From Fallopia convolvulus (lineage: Eukaryota; Streptophyta; Magnoliopsida; Caryophyllales; Polygonaceae): a stretch of 64,000 bases of DNA. A program made the translations under genes and the position numbers. The DNA is taken from the NCBI GenBank assembly GCA_964016875.1, contig OZ024730.1, forward strand, positions 29,055,295 to 29,119,294, given 5' to 3'. Shown here one piece after another: positions 38,086-53,900 of this stretch (positions within the stretch are counted from its first letter, which is position 1; each line of letters begins with the position of its first letter). The notes under the pieces were generated by a model. It was not told where the DNA came from, ran no database searches, and saw nothing but the letters and a program-made list of their open reading frames with translations.

Positions 38086-41000
38086 AGATCACAAGTCATT
38101 TTAATGGCAAAAGGAGAAAAAGCAAGTGAACATTAAATATATCTAGGCATAAGCATAAAAAAATGAGTATAGTGTCAAGCCAATTAGCACATTTTGCACT
38201 ACAAAATCAAGAATTTATCGAATAAAAGCATAACTTCAAACCAAGAAACCGAATCCTCATTTAGGAGTGACATTTACATGGACATTCATCGAACACTTGG
38301 CGCGCAATGTTAGATCAATAGTCAATTTTTAAAGGCCAAAGGAGAAAAAACAAGTGAACTTTAAAGACATCTAGGCATAAGCATAAAGAATGAGGATAGT
38401 ATCAAGCCAATAAGCACATTCTACACTACAAAATCATGATGGATTGAATAAAAGCATAAATTCGAACCTAGAAACCGAATCCACATTTAGGAGTGACATT
38501 TACATGGACATTTCATCGAACACTTGGCGTGCAATGTTAGATGACAAGTCATTTTAATGGCAAAAGGAGAAAAAGCAAGTGAACATTAAATATATCTAGG
38601 CATAAGCATAAAAAAATGAGTATAGTGTCAAGCCAATTAGCACATTCTACTCTACAAAATCAAGATGGATAGAATAAAAGCATAAATTCGAACCTAGAAA
38701 CCGAATCCTCATTTAGGATTGACATTTACATGGACATTTCATCGAACACTTGGCGCGCAATGTTAGATCACAAGTCATTTTAAAGGCAAAGGGAGAAAAA
38801 ACAAGTGAACTTTAAAGACATCTAGGCATAAGCAAAAAGAATGAGGATAGTATCAAGCCAATAAGCACATTCTACACTACAAAATCAATATGTATCGAAT
38901 AAAAGCATAAATTCAAACCTAGAAACCGAATCCACATTTAGGAGTGACATTTACATGGACATTTCATCGAACACTTGGCGCGCAATGTTAGATCACAAGT
39001 CATTTTAAAGGCAAAAGGAGAAAAAGCAAGTGAACATTAATATATCTAGGCATAAGCATAAAAAAATGAGTATAGTGTCAAGATAATTAGCACATTCTAC
39101 ACTACAAAATCAAGATGGATCGAATAAAAGCATAAATTCGAACCGAGAAACCGAATCCACATTTAGGAGTGACATTTACATGGACATTTCATCGAACACT
39201 TGGCGCGCAATGTTAGATCACAAGTCATTTTAAAGGAAAAAAGGAGAAAAAACAAGTGAACTTTAAAGACATCTAGGAATAAGCATAAAGAATAATGATA
39301 GTATCAAGCCAATAAGCACATTCTACACTACAAAATTAAGTCGGATCGAATAAAAGCATAAATTCGAACCTAGAAACCGAATCCACATTTAGGAGTGACA
39401 TTTACATGGACATTTCATCGAACACTTGGCGCGCAGTGTTAGATCACAAGTCATTTTAATGGCAAAAGGAGAAAAAGCAAGTGACCATTAAATATATCTA
39501 GGCATAAGCATAAAAAAATGAGTATAGTGTCAAGCCAATTAGCACATTCTACACTACAAAATCAAGATGGATCGAATAAAAGTATAACTTCAAACCTAGA
39601 AACCGAATCCACATTTAGGAGTGACATTTACATGGACATTTCATCGAACACTTGGCGCGCAATGTTAGATCACAAGTCATTTTAAAGGAAAAAAGGAGAA
39701 AAAACAAGTGAACTTTAAAGACATCTAGGCATAAGCAAAAAGAATGAGGATAGTATCAAGCCAATAAGCACATTCTAAACTACAAAATCAATAAGGATCG
39801 AATAAAAGCATAAATTCGAACCTAGAAACCGAATCCACATTTAGGAGTGACATTTACATGGACATTTCATCGAACACTTGGCGCGCAATGTTAGATCACA
39901 AGTCATTTTGAAGGCAAAGGGAGAAAAAACAAGTGAACTTTAAAGACATCTAGGCATAAGCATAAAGAATGAGGATAGTATGAAGCCAATAAGCACATTC
40001 TACACTACAAAATCAAGATGGATCGAATAAAAGCATAAATTCGAACCTAGAAATCGAATCCACATTTAGGAGTGACATTTACATGGACATTTCATCGAAC
40101 ACTTGGCGCGCAATGTTAGATGACAAGTCATTTTAATGGCAAAAGGAGAAAAAGCAAGTGAACATTAAATATATCTAGGCATAAGCATAAAAAAATGAGT
40201 ATAGTGTCAAGCCAATTAGCACATTCTACTCTACAAAATCAAGATGGATCGAATAAAAGCATAAATTCGAACCTAGAAACCGAATCCTCATTTAGGATTG
40301 ACATTTACATGGACATTTCATCGAACACTTGGCGCGCAATGTTAGATCACAAGTCATTTTAAAGGCAAAGGGAGAAAAAACAAGTGAACTTTAAAGACAT
40401 CTAGGCATAAGCAAAAAGAATGAGGATAGTATCAAGCCAATAAGCACATTCTACACTACAAAATCAATATGGATCGAATAAAAGCATAAATTCAAACCTA
40501 GAAACCGAATCCACATTTAGGAGTGACATTTACATGGACATTTCATCGAACACTTGGCGCGAAATGTTAGATCACAAGTCATTTTAAAGGCAAAAGGAGA
40601 AAAAGCAAGTGAACATTAATATATCTAGGCATAAGCATAAAAAAATGAGTATAGTGTCAAGATAATTAGCACATTCTACACTAAAAAATCAAGATGGATC
40701 GAATAAAAGCATAAATTCGAACCGAGAAACCGAATCCACATTTAGGAGTGACATTTACATGGACATTTCATCGAACACTTGGCGCGTAATGTTAGATCAC
40801 AAGTCATTTTAAAGGAAAAAAGGACAAAAAACAAGTGAACTTTAAAGACATCTTGGAATAAGCATAAAGAATAATGATAGTATCAAGCCAATAAGCACAT
40901 TCTACACTACAAAATTAAGTCGGATCGAATAAAAGCATAAATTCGAACCTAGAAACCGAATCCACATTTAGGAGTGACATTTACATGGACATTTCATCGA

Positions 41001-41875
41001 ACACTTGGCGCGCAGTGTTAGATCAAGAGTCATTTTAATGGCAAAAGGAAAAAAAGCAAGTGACCATTAAATATATCTAGGCATAAGCATAAAAAAATGA
41101 GTATAGTGTCAAGCCAATTAGCACATTCTACACTACAAAATCAAGATGGATCGAATAAGAGTATAACTTCAAACCTAGAAACCGAATCCACATTTAGGAG
41201 TGACATTTACATGGACATTTCATCGAACACCTCGCGCGCAATGTTAGATCACAAGTCATTTTGAAGGCAAAGGGAGAAAAAACAAGTGAACTTTAAAGAC
41301 ATCTAGGCATAAGCATAAAGAATGAGGATAGTATCAAGCCAATAAGCACATTCTACACTACAAAATCATGATGGATTGAATAAAAGCATAAATTCGAACC
41401 TAGAAACCGAATCCACATTTAGGAGTGACATTTACATGGACATTTCATCGAACACTTGGCGTGCAATGTTAGATGACAAGTCATTTTAATGGCAAAAGGA
41501 GAAAAAGCAAGTGAACATTAAATATATCTAGGCATAAGCATAAAAAAATGAGTATAGTGTCAAGCCAATTAGCACATTCTACTCTACAAAATCAAGATGG
41601 ATCGAATAAAAGCATAAATTCGAACCTAGAAACCGAATCCTCATTTAGGATTGACATTTACATGGACATTTCATCGAACACTTGGCGCGCAATGTTAGAT
41701 CACAAGTCATTTTAAAGGCAAAGGGAGAAAAAACAAGTGAACTTTAAAGACATCTAGGCATAAGCAAAAAGAATGAGGATAGTATCAAGCCAATAAGCAC
41801 ATTCTACACTACAAAATCAATATGGATCGAATAAAAGCATAAATTCAAACCTAGAAACCGAATCCACTTTTAGGA

Positions 41876-44800
41876 GTGACATTTACATGGACATTTCATC
41901 GAACACTTGGCGTGCAATGTTAGATGACAAGTCATTTTAATGGCAAAAGGAGAAAAAGCAAGTGAACATTAAATATATCTAGGCATAAGCATAAAAAAAT
42001 GAGTATAGTGTCAAGCCAATTAGCACATTCTACTCTACAAAATCAAGATGGATCGAATAAAAGCATAAATTCGAACCTAGAAACCGAATCCTCATTTAGG
42101 ATTGACATTTACATGGACATTTCATCGAACACTTGGCGCGCAATGTTAGATCACAAGTCATTTTAAAGGCAAAGGGAGAAAAAACAAGTGAACTTTAAAG
42201 ACATCTAGGCATAAGCAAAAAGAATGAGGATAGTATCAAGCCAATAAGCACATTCTACACTACAAAATCAATATGGATCGAATAAAAGCATAAATTCAAA
42301 CCTAGAAACCGAATCCACATTTAGGAGTGACATTTACATGGACATTTCATCGAACACTTGGCGCGAAATGTTAGATCACAAGTCATTTTAAAGGCAAAAG
42401 GAGAAAAAGCAAGTGAACATTAATATATCTAGTCATAAGCATAAAAAAATGAGTATAGTGTCAAGATAATTAGCACATTCTACACTAAAAAATCAAGATG
42501 GATCGAATAAAAGCATAAATTCGAACCGAGAAACCGAATCCACATTTAGGAGTGACATTTACATGGACATTTCATCGAACACTTGGCGCGTAATGTTAGA
42601 TCACAGTCATTTTAAAGGAAAAAAGGACAAAAAACAAGTGAACTTTAAAGACATCTAGGAATAAGCATAAAGAATAATGATAGTATCAAGCCAATAAGCA
42701 CATTCTACACTACAAAATTAAGTCGGATCGAATAAAAGCATAAATTCGAACCTAGAAACCGAATCCACATTTAGGAGTGACATTTACATGGACATTTCAT
42801 CGAACACTTGGCGCGCAGTGTTAGATCAAGAATCATTTTAATGGCAAAAGGAGAAAAAGCAAGTGACCATTAAATATATGTAGGCATAAGCATAAAAAAA
42901 TGAGTATAGTGTCAAGCCAATTAGCACATTCTACACTACAAAATCAAGATGGATCGAATAAAAGTATAACTTCAAACCTAGAAACCGAATCCACATTTAG
43001 GAGTGACATTTACATGGACATTTCATCGAACACTTGGCGCGCAATGTTAGATCACAAGTCATTTTGAAGGCAAAGGGAGAAAAAACAAGTGAACTTTAAA
43101 GACATCTAGGCATAAGCATAAAGAATGAGGATAGTATCAAGCCAATAAGCACATTCTACACTACAAAATCATGATGGATTGAATAAAAGCATAAATTCGA
43201 ACCTAGAAACCGAATCCACATTTAGGAGTGACATTTACATGGACATTTCATCGAACACTTGGCGTGCAATGTTAGATGACAAGTCATTTTAATGGCAAAA
43301 GGAGAAAAAGCAAGTGAACAATAAATATATCAAGGCATAAGCATAAAAAAATGAGTATAGTGTCAAGCCAATTAGCACATTCTACTCTACAAAATCAAGA
43401 TGGATCGAATAAAAGCATAAATTCGAACCTAGAAACCGAATCCTCATTTAGGATTGACATTTACATGGACATTTCATCGAACACTTGGCGTGCAATGTTA
43501 GATCACAAGTCATTTTAAAGGCAAAGGGAGAAAAAACAAGTGAACTTTAAAGACATCTAGGCATAAGCAAAAAGAATGAGGATAGTATCAAGCCAATAAG
43601 CACATTCTACACTACAAAATCAATATGGATCGAATAAAAGCATAAATTCAAACCTAGAAACCGAATCCACATTTAGGAGTGACATTTACATGGACATTTC
43701 ATCGAACACTTGGCGCGAAATGTTAGATCACAAGTCATTTTAAAGGCAAAAGGAGAAAAAGCAAGTGAACATTAATATATCTAGGCATAAGCATAAAAAA
43801 ATGAGTATAGTGTCAAGATAATTAGCACATTCTACACTAAAAAATCAAGATGGATCGAATAAAAGCATAAATTCGAACCGAGAAACCGAATCCACATTTA
43901 GGAGTGACATTTACATGGACATTTCATCGAACACTTGGCGCGTAATGTTAGATCACAGTCATTTTAAAGGAAAAAAGGACAAAAAACAAGTGAACTTTAA
44001 AGACATCTAGGAATAAGCATAAAGAATAATGATAGTATCAAGCCAATAAGCACATTCTACACTACAAAATTAAGTCGGATCGAATAAAAGCATAAATTCG
44101 AACCTAGAAACCGAATCCACATTTAGGAGTGACATTTACATTGACATTTCATCGAACACTTGGCGCGCAGTGTTAGATCAAGAATCATTTTAATGGCAAA
44201 AGGAGAAAAAGCAAGTGACCATTAAATATATGTAGGCATAAGCATAAAAAAATGAGTATAGTGTCAAGCCAATTAGCACATTCTACACTACAAAATCAAG
44301 ATGGATCGAATAAAAGTATAACTTCAAACCTAGAAACCGAATCCACATTTAGGAGTGACATTTACATGGACATTTCATCGAACACTTGGCGCGCAATGTT
44401 AGATCACAAGTCATTTTGAAGGCAAAGGGAGAAAAAACAAGTGAACTTTAAAGACATCTAGGCATAAGCATAAAGAATGAGGATAGTATCAAGCCAATAA
44501 GCACATTCTACACTACAAAATCATGATGGATTGAATAAAAGCATAAATTCGAACCTAGAAACCGAATCCACATTTAGGAGTGACATTTACATGGACATTT
44601 CATCGAACACTTGGCGTGCAATGTTAGATGACAAGTCATTTTAATGGCAAAAGGAGAAAAAGCAAGTGAACAATAAATATATCAAGGCATAAGCATAAAA
44701 AAATGAGTATAGTGTCAAGCCAATTAGCACATTCTACTCTACAAAATCAAGATGGATCGAATAAAAGCATAAATTCGAACCTAGAAACCGAATCCTCATT

Positions 44801-45280
44801 TAGGATTGACATTTACATGGACATTTCATCGAACACTTGGCGTGCAATGTTAGATCACAAGTCATTTTAAAGGCAAAGGGAGAAAAAACAAGTGAACTTT
44901 AAAGACATCTAGGCATAAGCAAAAAGAATGAGGATAGTATCAAGCCAATAAGCACATTCTACACTACAAAATCAATATGGATCGAATAAAAGCATAAATT
45001 CAAACCTAGAAACCGAATCCACATTTAGGAGTGACATTTACATGGACATTTCATCGAACACTTGGCGCGAAATGTTAGATCACAAGTCATTTTAAAGGCA
45101 AAAGGAGAAAAAGCAAGTGAACATTAATATATCTAGGCATAAGCATAAAAAAATGAGTATAGTGTCAAGATAATTAGCACATTCTACACTAAAAAATCAA
45201 GATGGATCGAATAAAAGCATAAATTCGAACCGAGAAACCGAATCCACATTTAGGAGTGACATTTACATGGACATTTCATC
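41876..45280 (+). repeat. Six-monomer higher-order repeat, about 2.5 copies (1,352 bp)
   Basis: gtgcaatgttagatgac is at 41912, 43264 and 44616, and the one-base-deleted gatcacagtcatttt is near 42599 and 43951, all with 1,352-bp spacing. Copies are about 41876-43227, 43228-44579 and a partial 44580-45280. Copies 2 and 3 share caataaatatatcaaggc, which copy 1 lacks (attaaatatatctaggc), so they are the most recent pair. Related text 1,804 bp further upstream (40781 versus 42585) points to an older eight-monomer step. Confidence 0.9.
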
Positions 45281-47939
45281 GAACACTTGGCGCGCAATGT
45301 TAGATCACAAGTCATTTTAAAGGAAAAAAGGAGAAAAAACAAGTGAACTTTAAAGACATCTAGGAATAAGCATAAAGAATAATGATAGTATCAAGCCAAT
45401 AAGCACATTCTACACTACAAAATTAAGTCGGATCGAATAAAAGCATAAATTCGAACCTAGAAACCGAATCCATATTTAGGAGTGACATTTACATGGACAT
45501 TTCATCGAACACTTGGCGCGCAGTGTTAGATCACAAGTCATTTTAATGGCAAAAGGAGAAAAAGCAAGTGACCATTAAATATATCTAGGCATAAGCATAA
45601 AAAAATGAGTATAGTGTCAAGCCAATTAGCACATTCTACACTACAAAATCAAGATGGATCGAATAAAAGTATAACTTCAAACCTAGAAACCGAATCCACA
45701 TTTAGGAGTGACATTTACATGGACATTTCATCGAACACTTGGCGCGCAATGTTAGATCACAAGTCATTTTAAAGGAAAAAAGGAGAAAAAACAAGTGAAC
45801 TTTAAAGACATCTAGGCATAAGCAAAAAGAATGAGGATAGTATCAAGCCAATAAGCACATTCTAAACTACAAAATCAATAAGGATCGAATAAAAGCATAA
45901 ATTCGAACCTAGAAACCGAATCCACATTTAGGAGTGACATTTACATGGACATTTCATCGAACACTTGGCGCGCAATGTTAGATCACAAGTCATTTTAACG
46001 GCAAAAGGAGAAAAAGCAAGTGAACATTAATATATCTAGGCATAAGCATAAATAAATGAGTATAGTGTCAAGCTAATTAGCACATTCTAAACTACAAAAT
46101 CAAGATTAATCGAATAAAAGCATAAATTCGAACCTAGAAACCGAATCCACATTTAGGAGTGACAATTACATGGACATTTCATCGAACACTTGGCGCGCAA
46201 TGTTAGATCACAAGTCATTTTAAAGGAAAAGGGAGAAAAAACAAGTGAACTGTAAAGACATCTAGGCATAAGCATAAAGAATGAGGATAGTATCAAGCCA
46301 ATAAGCACATTCTACACTACAAAATCAATAAGGATCGAATAAAAGCATAAATTCGAACCTAGAAACCGAATCCACATTTAGGAGTGACATTTATATGGAC
46401 ATTTCATAAAACACTTGGCGCGCAATGTTAGATCACCAGTCATTTTTAAGGCAGAAGGAGAAAAAGCAAGTGAACATTAAATATATCTAGGCATAAGCAT
46501 AAAAAAATGAGTATAGTGTCAATCCAATTAGCACATTTTGCACTACAAAATCATGAACTTATCGAATAAAAGCATAACTTCAAACCAAGAAACTGAATCC
46601 ACATTAAGGAGTGACATTTACATGGACATTCATCGACCACTTGATGCGCCATTTTAGTCAATTTTTAAGGGCCAAAGGAGAAAAAACAAGTAAACTTTAA
46701 AGACATCTAGGCATAAGCATAAAGAATGAGGATAGTATCAAGCCAATAAGCACATTCTACATTACAAAATCAAGATCGATCGAATAAAAGTATAAATTCG
46801 AACCTAGAAATCGAATCCACATTTAGGAGTGACATATACATGGACATTTCATCGAACACTAGGCGCACAATGTTAGATCACAAGTCATTTTAAAGGGAGA
46901 AAGAGAAAAAACAGGTGAACTTTAAAGACGTCTAGGCATAAGAATAAAGAATGAGTATAGTATGAAGCCAATAAGCACATTCTACACTACAAAATCAAGA
47001 TGGATCGAATAAAAGAATAAATTCGAACCTAGAAACCAAATCCACATTTAGGAGTGACATTTACATGGACATTTCATCGATCACTTGGCGCGCAATGTTA
47101 GATCACAAGTCATTTTTAAGGCAGAAGGAGAAAAAACAAGTGAACTTTAAATATATCTAGGCATAAGCATAAAAAAATGAGTATAGTGTCAAGCCAATTA
47201 GCATATTCTGCACTACAAAATCAAGACTTGATCGAATAAAAGCATAACTTCAAACTAAGAAACCGAATCCACATTTAGGGGTGACATTTACATGGACATT
47301 CATCGAACATTTGGCACGCAATGTTAGATCACTAGTCAATTTTTAAAGGCCAAAGGAGAAAAAACAAGTGAACTTTAAAGACATCTAGGCATAAGCATAA
47401 AGAATGAGGATAGTATCAAGCCAATAAGCACATTTTACACTAGAAAATCAAGATGGATCAAATAAAAGCATAACTTCAAACAAAGAAACCGAATCCACAT
47501 TTAGGAGTGACATTTACATGGACATTCATCGAACACTTGGCGCGCAATGTTAGATCAATAGTCAATTTTTAAAGGCCAAAGGAGAAAAAACAAGTGAACT
47601 TTAAAGACATCTAGGCATAAGCATAAAGAATGAGGATAGTATTAAGCCAATAAGCACATTCTACACTACAAAATCAAGATGGATCCAATAAAAGCATAAA
47701 TTCGAACCTAGAAACCGAATCCACATTTAGGAGTGACATATACATGGACATTTCATCGAACACTTGGCGCACAATGTTAGATCACAAGTCATTTTAAAGG
47801 GAGAAAGAGAAAAAACAGGTGAACTTTAAAGACATCTAGGCATAAGAATAAAGAATGAGTATAGTATGAAGCCAATAAGCACATTCTACACTACAAAATC
47901 AAGATGGATCGAATAAAAGAATAAATTCGAACCTAGAAA

Positions 47940-50900
47940 CCGAATCCACATTTAGGAGTGACATTTACATGGACATTTCATCGAACACTTGGCGTGCAAT
48001 GTTAGATGACAAGTCATTTTAATGGCAAAAGGAGAAAAAGCAAGTGAACTTTAAATATATCTAGGCATAAGCATAAAAAAATGAGTATAGTGTCAAGCCA
48101 ATTACCACATTCTACACTACAAAATCAAGACTTGATCGAATAAAAGCATATTTTCTAACCAAGAAACCGAATCCACATTTAGGAGTGACATTTACATGGA
48201 CATTCATCGAACACTTGGCGCGCAATGTTAGATCACTAGTCAATTTTAAAAGGCCAAAGGAGAAAAAACAATTGAACTTTAAAGACATCTAGGCATAAGC
48301 ATAAAGAATGAGGATAGTATCAAGCCAATAAGCACATTCTACATTACAAAATCAAGATCGATCGAATAAAAGTATAAATTCGAACCTTGAAACCGAATCC
48401 ACATTTAGGAGTGACATTTACATGGACATTTCATCGAACACTTGGCGTGCAATGTTAGGTCACAAGTCATTTTAAAGGCAAAACGAGAAAAAGGAAGTGA
48501 CCTTTTAAATATATCTAGGCATAAGCATAAAAAATGAGTATAGTGTCAAGCCAATAAGCACATTCTGCACTACAAAATCACGACAGATCGAATGAAAGCA
48601 TCAATTCGAACCTATAAACCGAATGCCACATTTAGGATGGACATTTACATGAACATTTCATGGAACACTTGGCATGCAATTGTAGATCCCAAGTCAATTT
48701 TTTAAAGGAAAAAGGACAAAAAAAACAAGTGAACTTTAAAGACATCTAGGTATATGCATAAATAATGAGAATAGTATCAAGCCAATAAGCACATTCTGCA
48801 CTAAAAAATCAAGACCGATCGAATAAAAGCATAAATTCAAACCTAGAAACAGAATCCACATTTAGGAGTGATATTTACATGGACATTTCATCGAGCACTT
48901 GGCGTGTAATGTTAGATCACAAGTCATTTTAATGGCAAAAGGAGAAAAAGCAAGTGAACTTTAAATATATCTAGGAATAAGCATAAATAAATGAGTATAG
49001 TGTCAAGCCAATTAGCATATTCTACAATACAAAATCAAGACTTCATCGAATAAAAGCATAACTTCAAACCAAGAAACCGAATCCAAATTTAGGAGTGACA
49101 TTTACATGGACATTCATCGCACACTTGGCGCGCAATGTTAGATCACTAGTCAATTTTTAAAGGCCAAAGGAGAAAAAACAAGTGAACTTTAAAGACATCT
49201 AGGCATAAGCATAAAGAATGAGGATAGTATCAAGCCAATAAGCACATTTTCCATTACAAAATCAAGACTTGATCGAATAAAAGCATAACTTCAAACCGAG
49301 AAACCGAATCCACATTTACGAGTGACATTTACATGGACATTCATCGAACACTTGGCGCGCGATGTTAGATCAATAGTCAATTTTTAAAGGCCAAAGGAGA
49401 AAAAACAAGTGAACTTTAAAGACATCTAGGCATAAGCATAAAGAATGAGGATAGTATCAAGCCAATAAGCACACTCTACACTACAAAATCAAGACTTGAT
49501 CGAATAAAAGCATAACTTCAAACCAAGAAACCGAATCCACATTTAGGAGTGACATTTACATGGACATTCATCGAACATTTGGCGCGTAATGTTAGATCAC
49601 TAGTCAATTTTTAAAGGCCAAAGGAGAAAAAACAAGTGAACTTTAAAGACATCTAGGCATAAGCATAAAGAATGAGGATAGTATCAAGTCAATAAGCACA
49701 TTCTACACTACAAAATCAAGATGGATCGAATAAAAGCATAACTTCAAACCAAGAAACTGAATCCACATTTAGAAGTGACATTTACATGGACATTCATCGA
49801 ACACTTGGCGCGCAATGTTAGATCAATAGTCAATTTTTAAAGGCCAAAGGAGAAAAAAAAAGTGAACTTTAGAGACCTCTAGGCATAAGCATAAAGAATG
49901 AGGATAGTATCATGCTAATAAGCACATTCTACACTACAAAATCAAGATGGATCGAATAAAAGCATAAATTCGAACCTAGAAACCGAATCCACATTTAGGA
50001 GTGACATTTACAAGGAAATTTCATCGAACACTTGGCGCGCAATGTTAGATCACAAGTCCATTTAAAGGAAAAGGGAGAAAAAACAAGTGAACTTTAAAGA
50101 CATCTAGGCATAAGCATAAAGAATGAGGATAGTATCAAACCAATAAGCACATTCTACACTACAAAATCAAGACGGAACAAATAAAAGCATAAATTCGAAC
50201 CTAGAAACCGAATCCACATTTAGGAGTGACATTTACATGGACATTTCATCGAACACTTGGCGCGCAATTTTAGATCACAAGTCATTTTAATGGCAAAAGG
50301 AGAAAAAGCAAGTGAACATTAAATATATCTAGGCATAAGCATAAAAAAATGAGTATAGTGTCAAGCCAATTAGCACATTTTGCACTACAAAATCAAGAAC
50401 TTATCGAATAAAAGCATAACTTCTAACCAAGAAACCGAATCCACATTTAGGAGTGACATTTACATGGACATTCATCGAACACTTGGCGCGCAATGTTAGA
50501 TAGATAGTCAATTTTTAAAGGCCAAAGGAGAAAAAACAAGTGAACTTTAAACACATCTAGACATAAGCATAAAGAATGAGGATAGTATCAAGCCAATAAG
50601 CACATTCTACACTACAAAATCAAGATGGATCGAATAAAAGCATAAATTCAAACCTAGAAACCAAATCCACATTTAGGAGTGACATTTACATGGACATTTC
50701 ATCGAACACTTGGCGCGCAATGTTAGATCACAAGTCATTTTTAAGGCAGAAGGAGAAAAAACAAGTGAACTTTAAATATATCTAGGCATAAGCATAAAAA
50801 AATGAGTATAGTGTCAAGCCAATTAGCATATTCTGCACTACAAAATCAAGACTTGATCGAATAAAAGCATAACTTCAAACTAAGAAACCGAATCCACATT

Positions 50901-53900
50901 TAGGGGTGACATTTACATGGACATTCATCGAACATTTGGCACGCAATGTTAGATCACTAGTCAATTTTTAAAGGCCAAAGGAGAAAAAACAAGTGAACTT
51001 TAAAGACATCTAGGCATAAGCATAAAGAATGAGGATAGTATCAAGCCAATAAGCACATTTTACACTAGAAAATCAAGATGGATCGAATAAAAGCATAACT
51101 TCAAACAAAGAAACCGAATCCACATTTAGGAGTGACATTTACATGGACATTCATCGAACACTTGGCGCGCAATGTTAGATCAATAGTCAATTTTTAAAGG
51201 CCAAAGGAGAAAAAACAAGTGAACTTTAAAGACATCTAGGCATAAGCATAAAGAATGAGGATAGTATTAAGCCAATCAGCACATTCTACACTACAAAATC
51301 AAGATGGATCCAATAAAAGCATAAATTCGAACCTAGAAACCGAATCCACATTTAGGAGTGACATATACATGGACATTTCATCGAACACTTGGCGCACAAT
51401 GTTAGATCAATAGTCAATTTTTAAAGGCCAAAGGAGAAAAAACAAGTGAACTTTAGAGACCTCTAGGCATAAGCATAAAGAATGAGGATAGTATCATGCC
51501 AATAAGCACATTCTACACTACAAAATCAAGATGGATCGAATAAAAGCATAAATTCGAACCTAGAAACCGAATCCACATTTAGGAATGACATTTACAAGGA
51601 AATTTCATCGAACACTTGGCGTGCAATGTTAGGTCACAAGTCATTTTAAAGGCAAAACGAGAAAAAGGAAGTGACCTTTTAAATATATCTAGGCATAAGC
51701 ATAAAAAATGAGTATAGTGTCAAGCCAATAAGCACATTCTGCACTACAAAATCACGACAGATCGAATGAAAGCATCAATTCGAACCTATAAACCGAATGC
51801 CAGATTTAGGATGGACATTTACATGAACATTTCATGGAACACTTGGCATGCAATTGTAGATCCCAAGTCAATTTTTTAATGGAAAAAGGACAAAAAAAAC
51901 AAGTGAAATTTAGAGACATCTAGGTATATGCATAAATAATGAGAATAGTATCAAGCCAATAAGCACATTCTGCACTAAAAAATCAAGACCGATCGAATAA
52001 AAGCATAAATTCAAACCTAGAAACAGAATCCACATTTAGGAGTGATATTTACATGGACATTTCATCGAGCACTTGGCGTGTAATGTTAGATCACAAGTCA
52101 TTTTAATGGCAAAAGGAGAAAAAGCAAGTGAACTTTAAATATATCTAGGAATAAGCATAAATAAATGAGTATAGTGTCAAGCCAATTAGCATATTCTACA
52201 ATACAAAATCAAGACTTCATCGAATAAAAGCATAACTTCAAACCAAGAAACCGAATCCAAATTTAGGAGTGACATTTACATGGACATTCATCGCACACTT
52301 GGGGCGCAATGTTAGATCACTAGTCAATTTTTAAAGGCCAAAGGAGAAAAAGCAAGTGAACTTTAAAGACATCTAGGCATAAGCATAAAGAATGAGGATA
52401 GTATCAAGCCAATAAGCACATTTTCCATTACAAAATCAAGAACTTATCGAATAAAAGCATAACTTCTAACCGAGAAACCGAATCCACATTTAGGAGTGAC
52501 ATTTACATGGACATTCATCGAACACTTGGCGCGCAATGTTAGATAGATAGTCAATTTTTAAAGGCCAAAGGAGAAAAAACAAGTGAACTTTAAACACATC
52601 TAGACATAAGCATAAAGAATGAGGATAGTATCAAGCCAATAAGCACACTCTACACTACAAAATCAAGACGGAACGAATAAAAGCATAAATTCGAACCTAG
52701 AAACCGAATCCACATTTAGGAGTGACATTTACATGGACATTTCATCGAACACTTGGCGCGCAATGTTAGATCACAAGTCATTTTTAAGGCAGAAGGAGAA
52801 AAAACAAGTGAACTTTAAATATATCTAGGCATAAGCATAAAAAAATGAGTATAGTGTCAAGCCAATTAGCATATTCTGCACTACAAAATCAAGACTTGAT
52901 CGAATAAAAGCATAACTTCAAACTAAGAAACCGAATCCACATTTAGGGGTGACATTTACATGGACATTCATCGAACATTTGGCACGCAATGTTAGATCAC
53001 TAGTCAATTTTTAAAGGCCAAAGGAGAAAAAACAAGTGAACTTTAAAGACATCTAGGCATAAGCATAAAGAATGAGGATAGTATCAAGCCAATAAGCACA
53101 TTTTACACTAGAAAATCAAGATGGATCGAATAAAAGCATAACTTCAAACAAAGAAACCGAATCCACATTTAGGAGTGACATTTACATGGACATTCATCGA
53201 ACACTTGGCGCGCAATGTTAGATCAATAGTCAATTTTTAAAGGCCAAAGGAGAAAAAACAAGTGAACTTTAAAGACATCTAGGCATAAGCATAAAGAATG
53301 AGGATAGTATTAAGCCAATAAGCACATTCTACACTACAAAATCAAGATGGATCCAATAAAAGCATAAATTCGAACCTAGAAACCGAATCCACATTTAGGA
53401 GTGACATATACATGGACATTTCATCGAACACTTGGCGCACAATGTTAGATCAATAGTCAATTTTTAAAGGCCAAAGGAGAAAAAACAAGTGAACTTTAAA
53501 GACATCTAGACATAAGCATAAAGAATGAGGATAGTATCAAGCCAATAAGCACATTCTACACTACAAAATCATGATGGATTGAATAAAAGCATAAATTCGA
53601 ACCTAGAAACCGAATCCACATTTAGGAGTGACATTTACATGGACATTTCATCGAACACTTGGCGTGCAATGTTAGATGACAAGTCATTTTAATGGCAAAA
53701 GGAGAAAAAGCAAGTGAACATTAAATATATCTAGGCATAAGCATAAAAAAATGAGTATAGTGTCAAGCCAATTACCACATTCTACACTACAAAATCAAGA
53801 CTTGATCGAATAAAAGCATATTTTCTAACCAAGAAACCGAATCCACATTTAGGAGTGACATTTAAATGGACATTCATCGAACACTTGGCGCGCAATGTTA

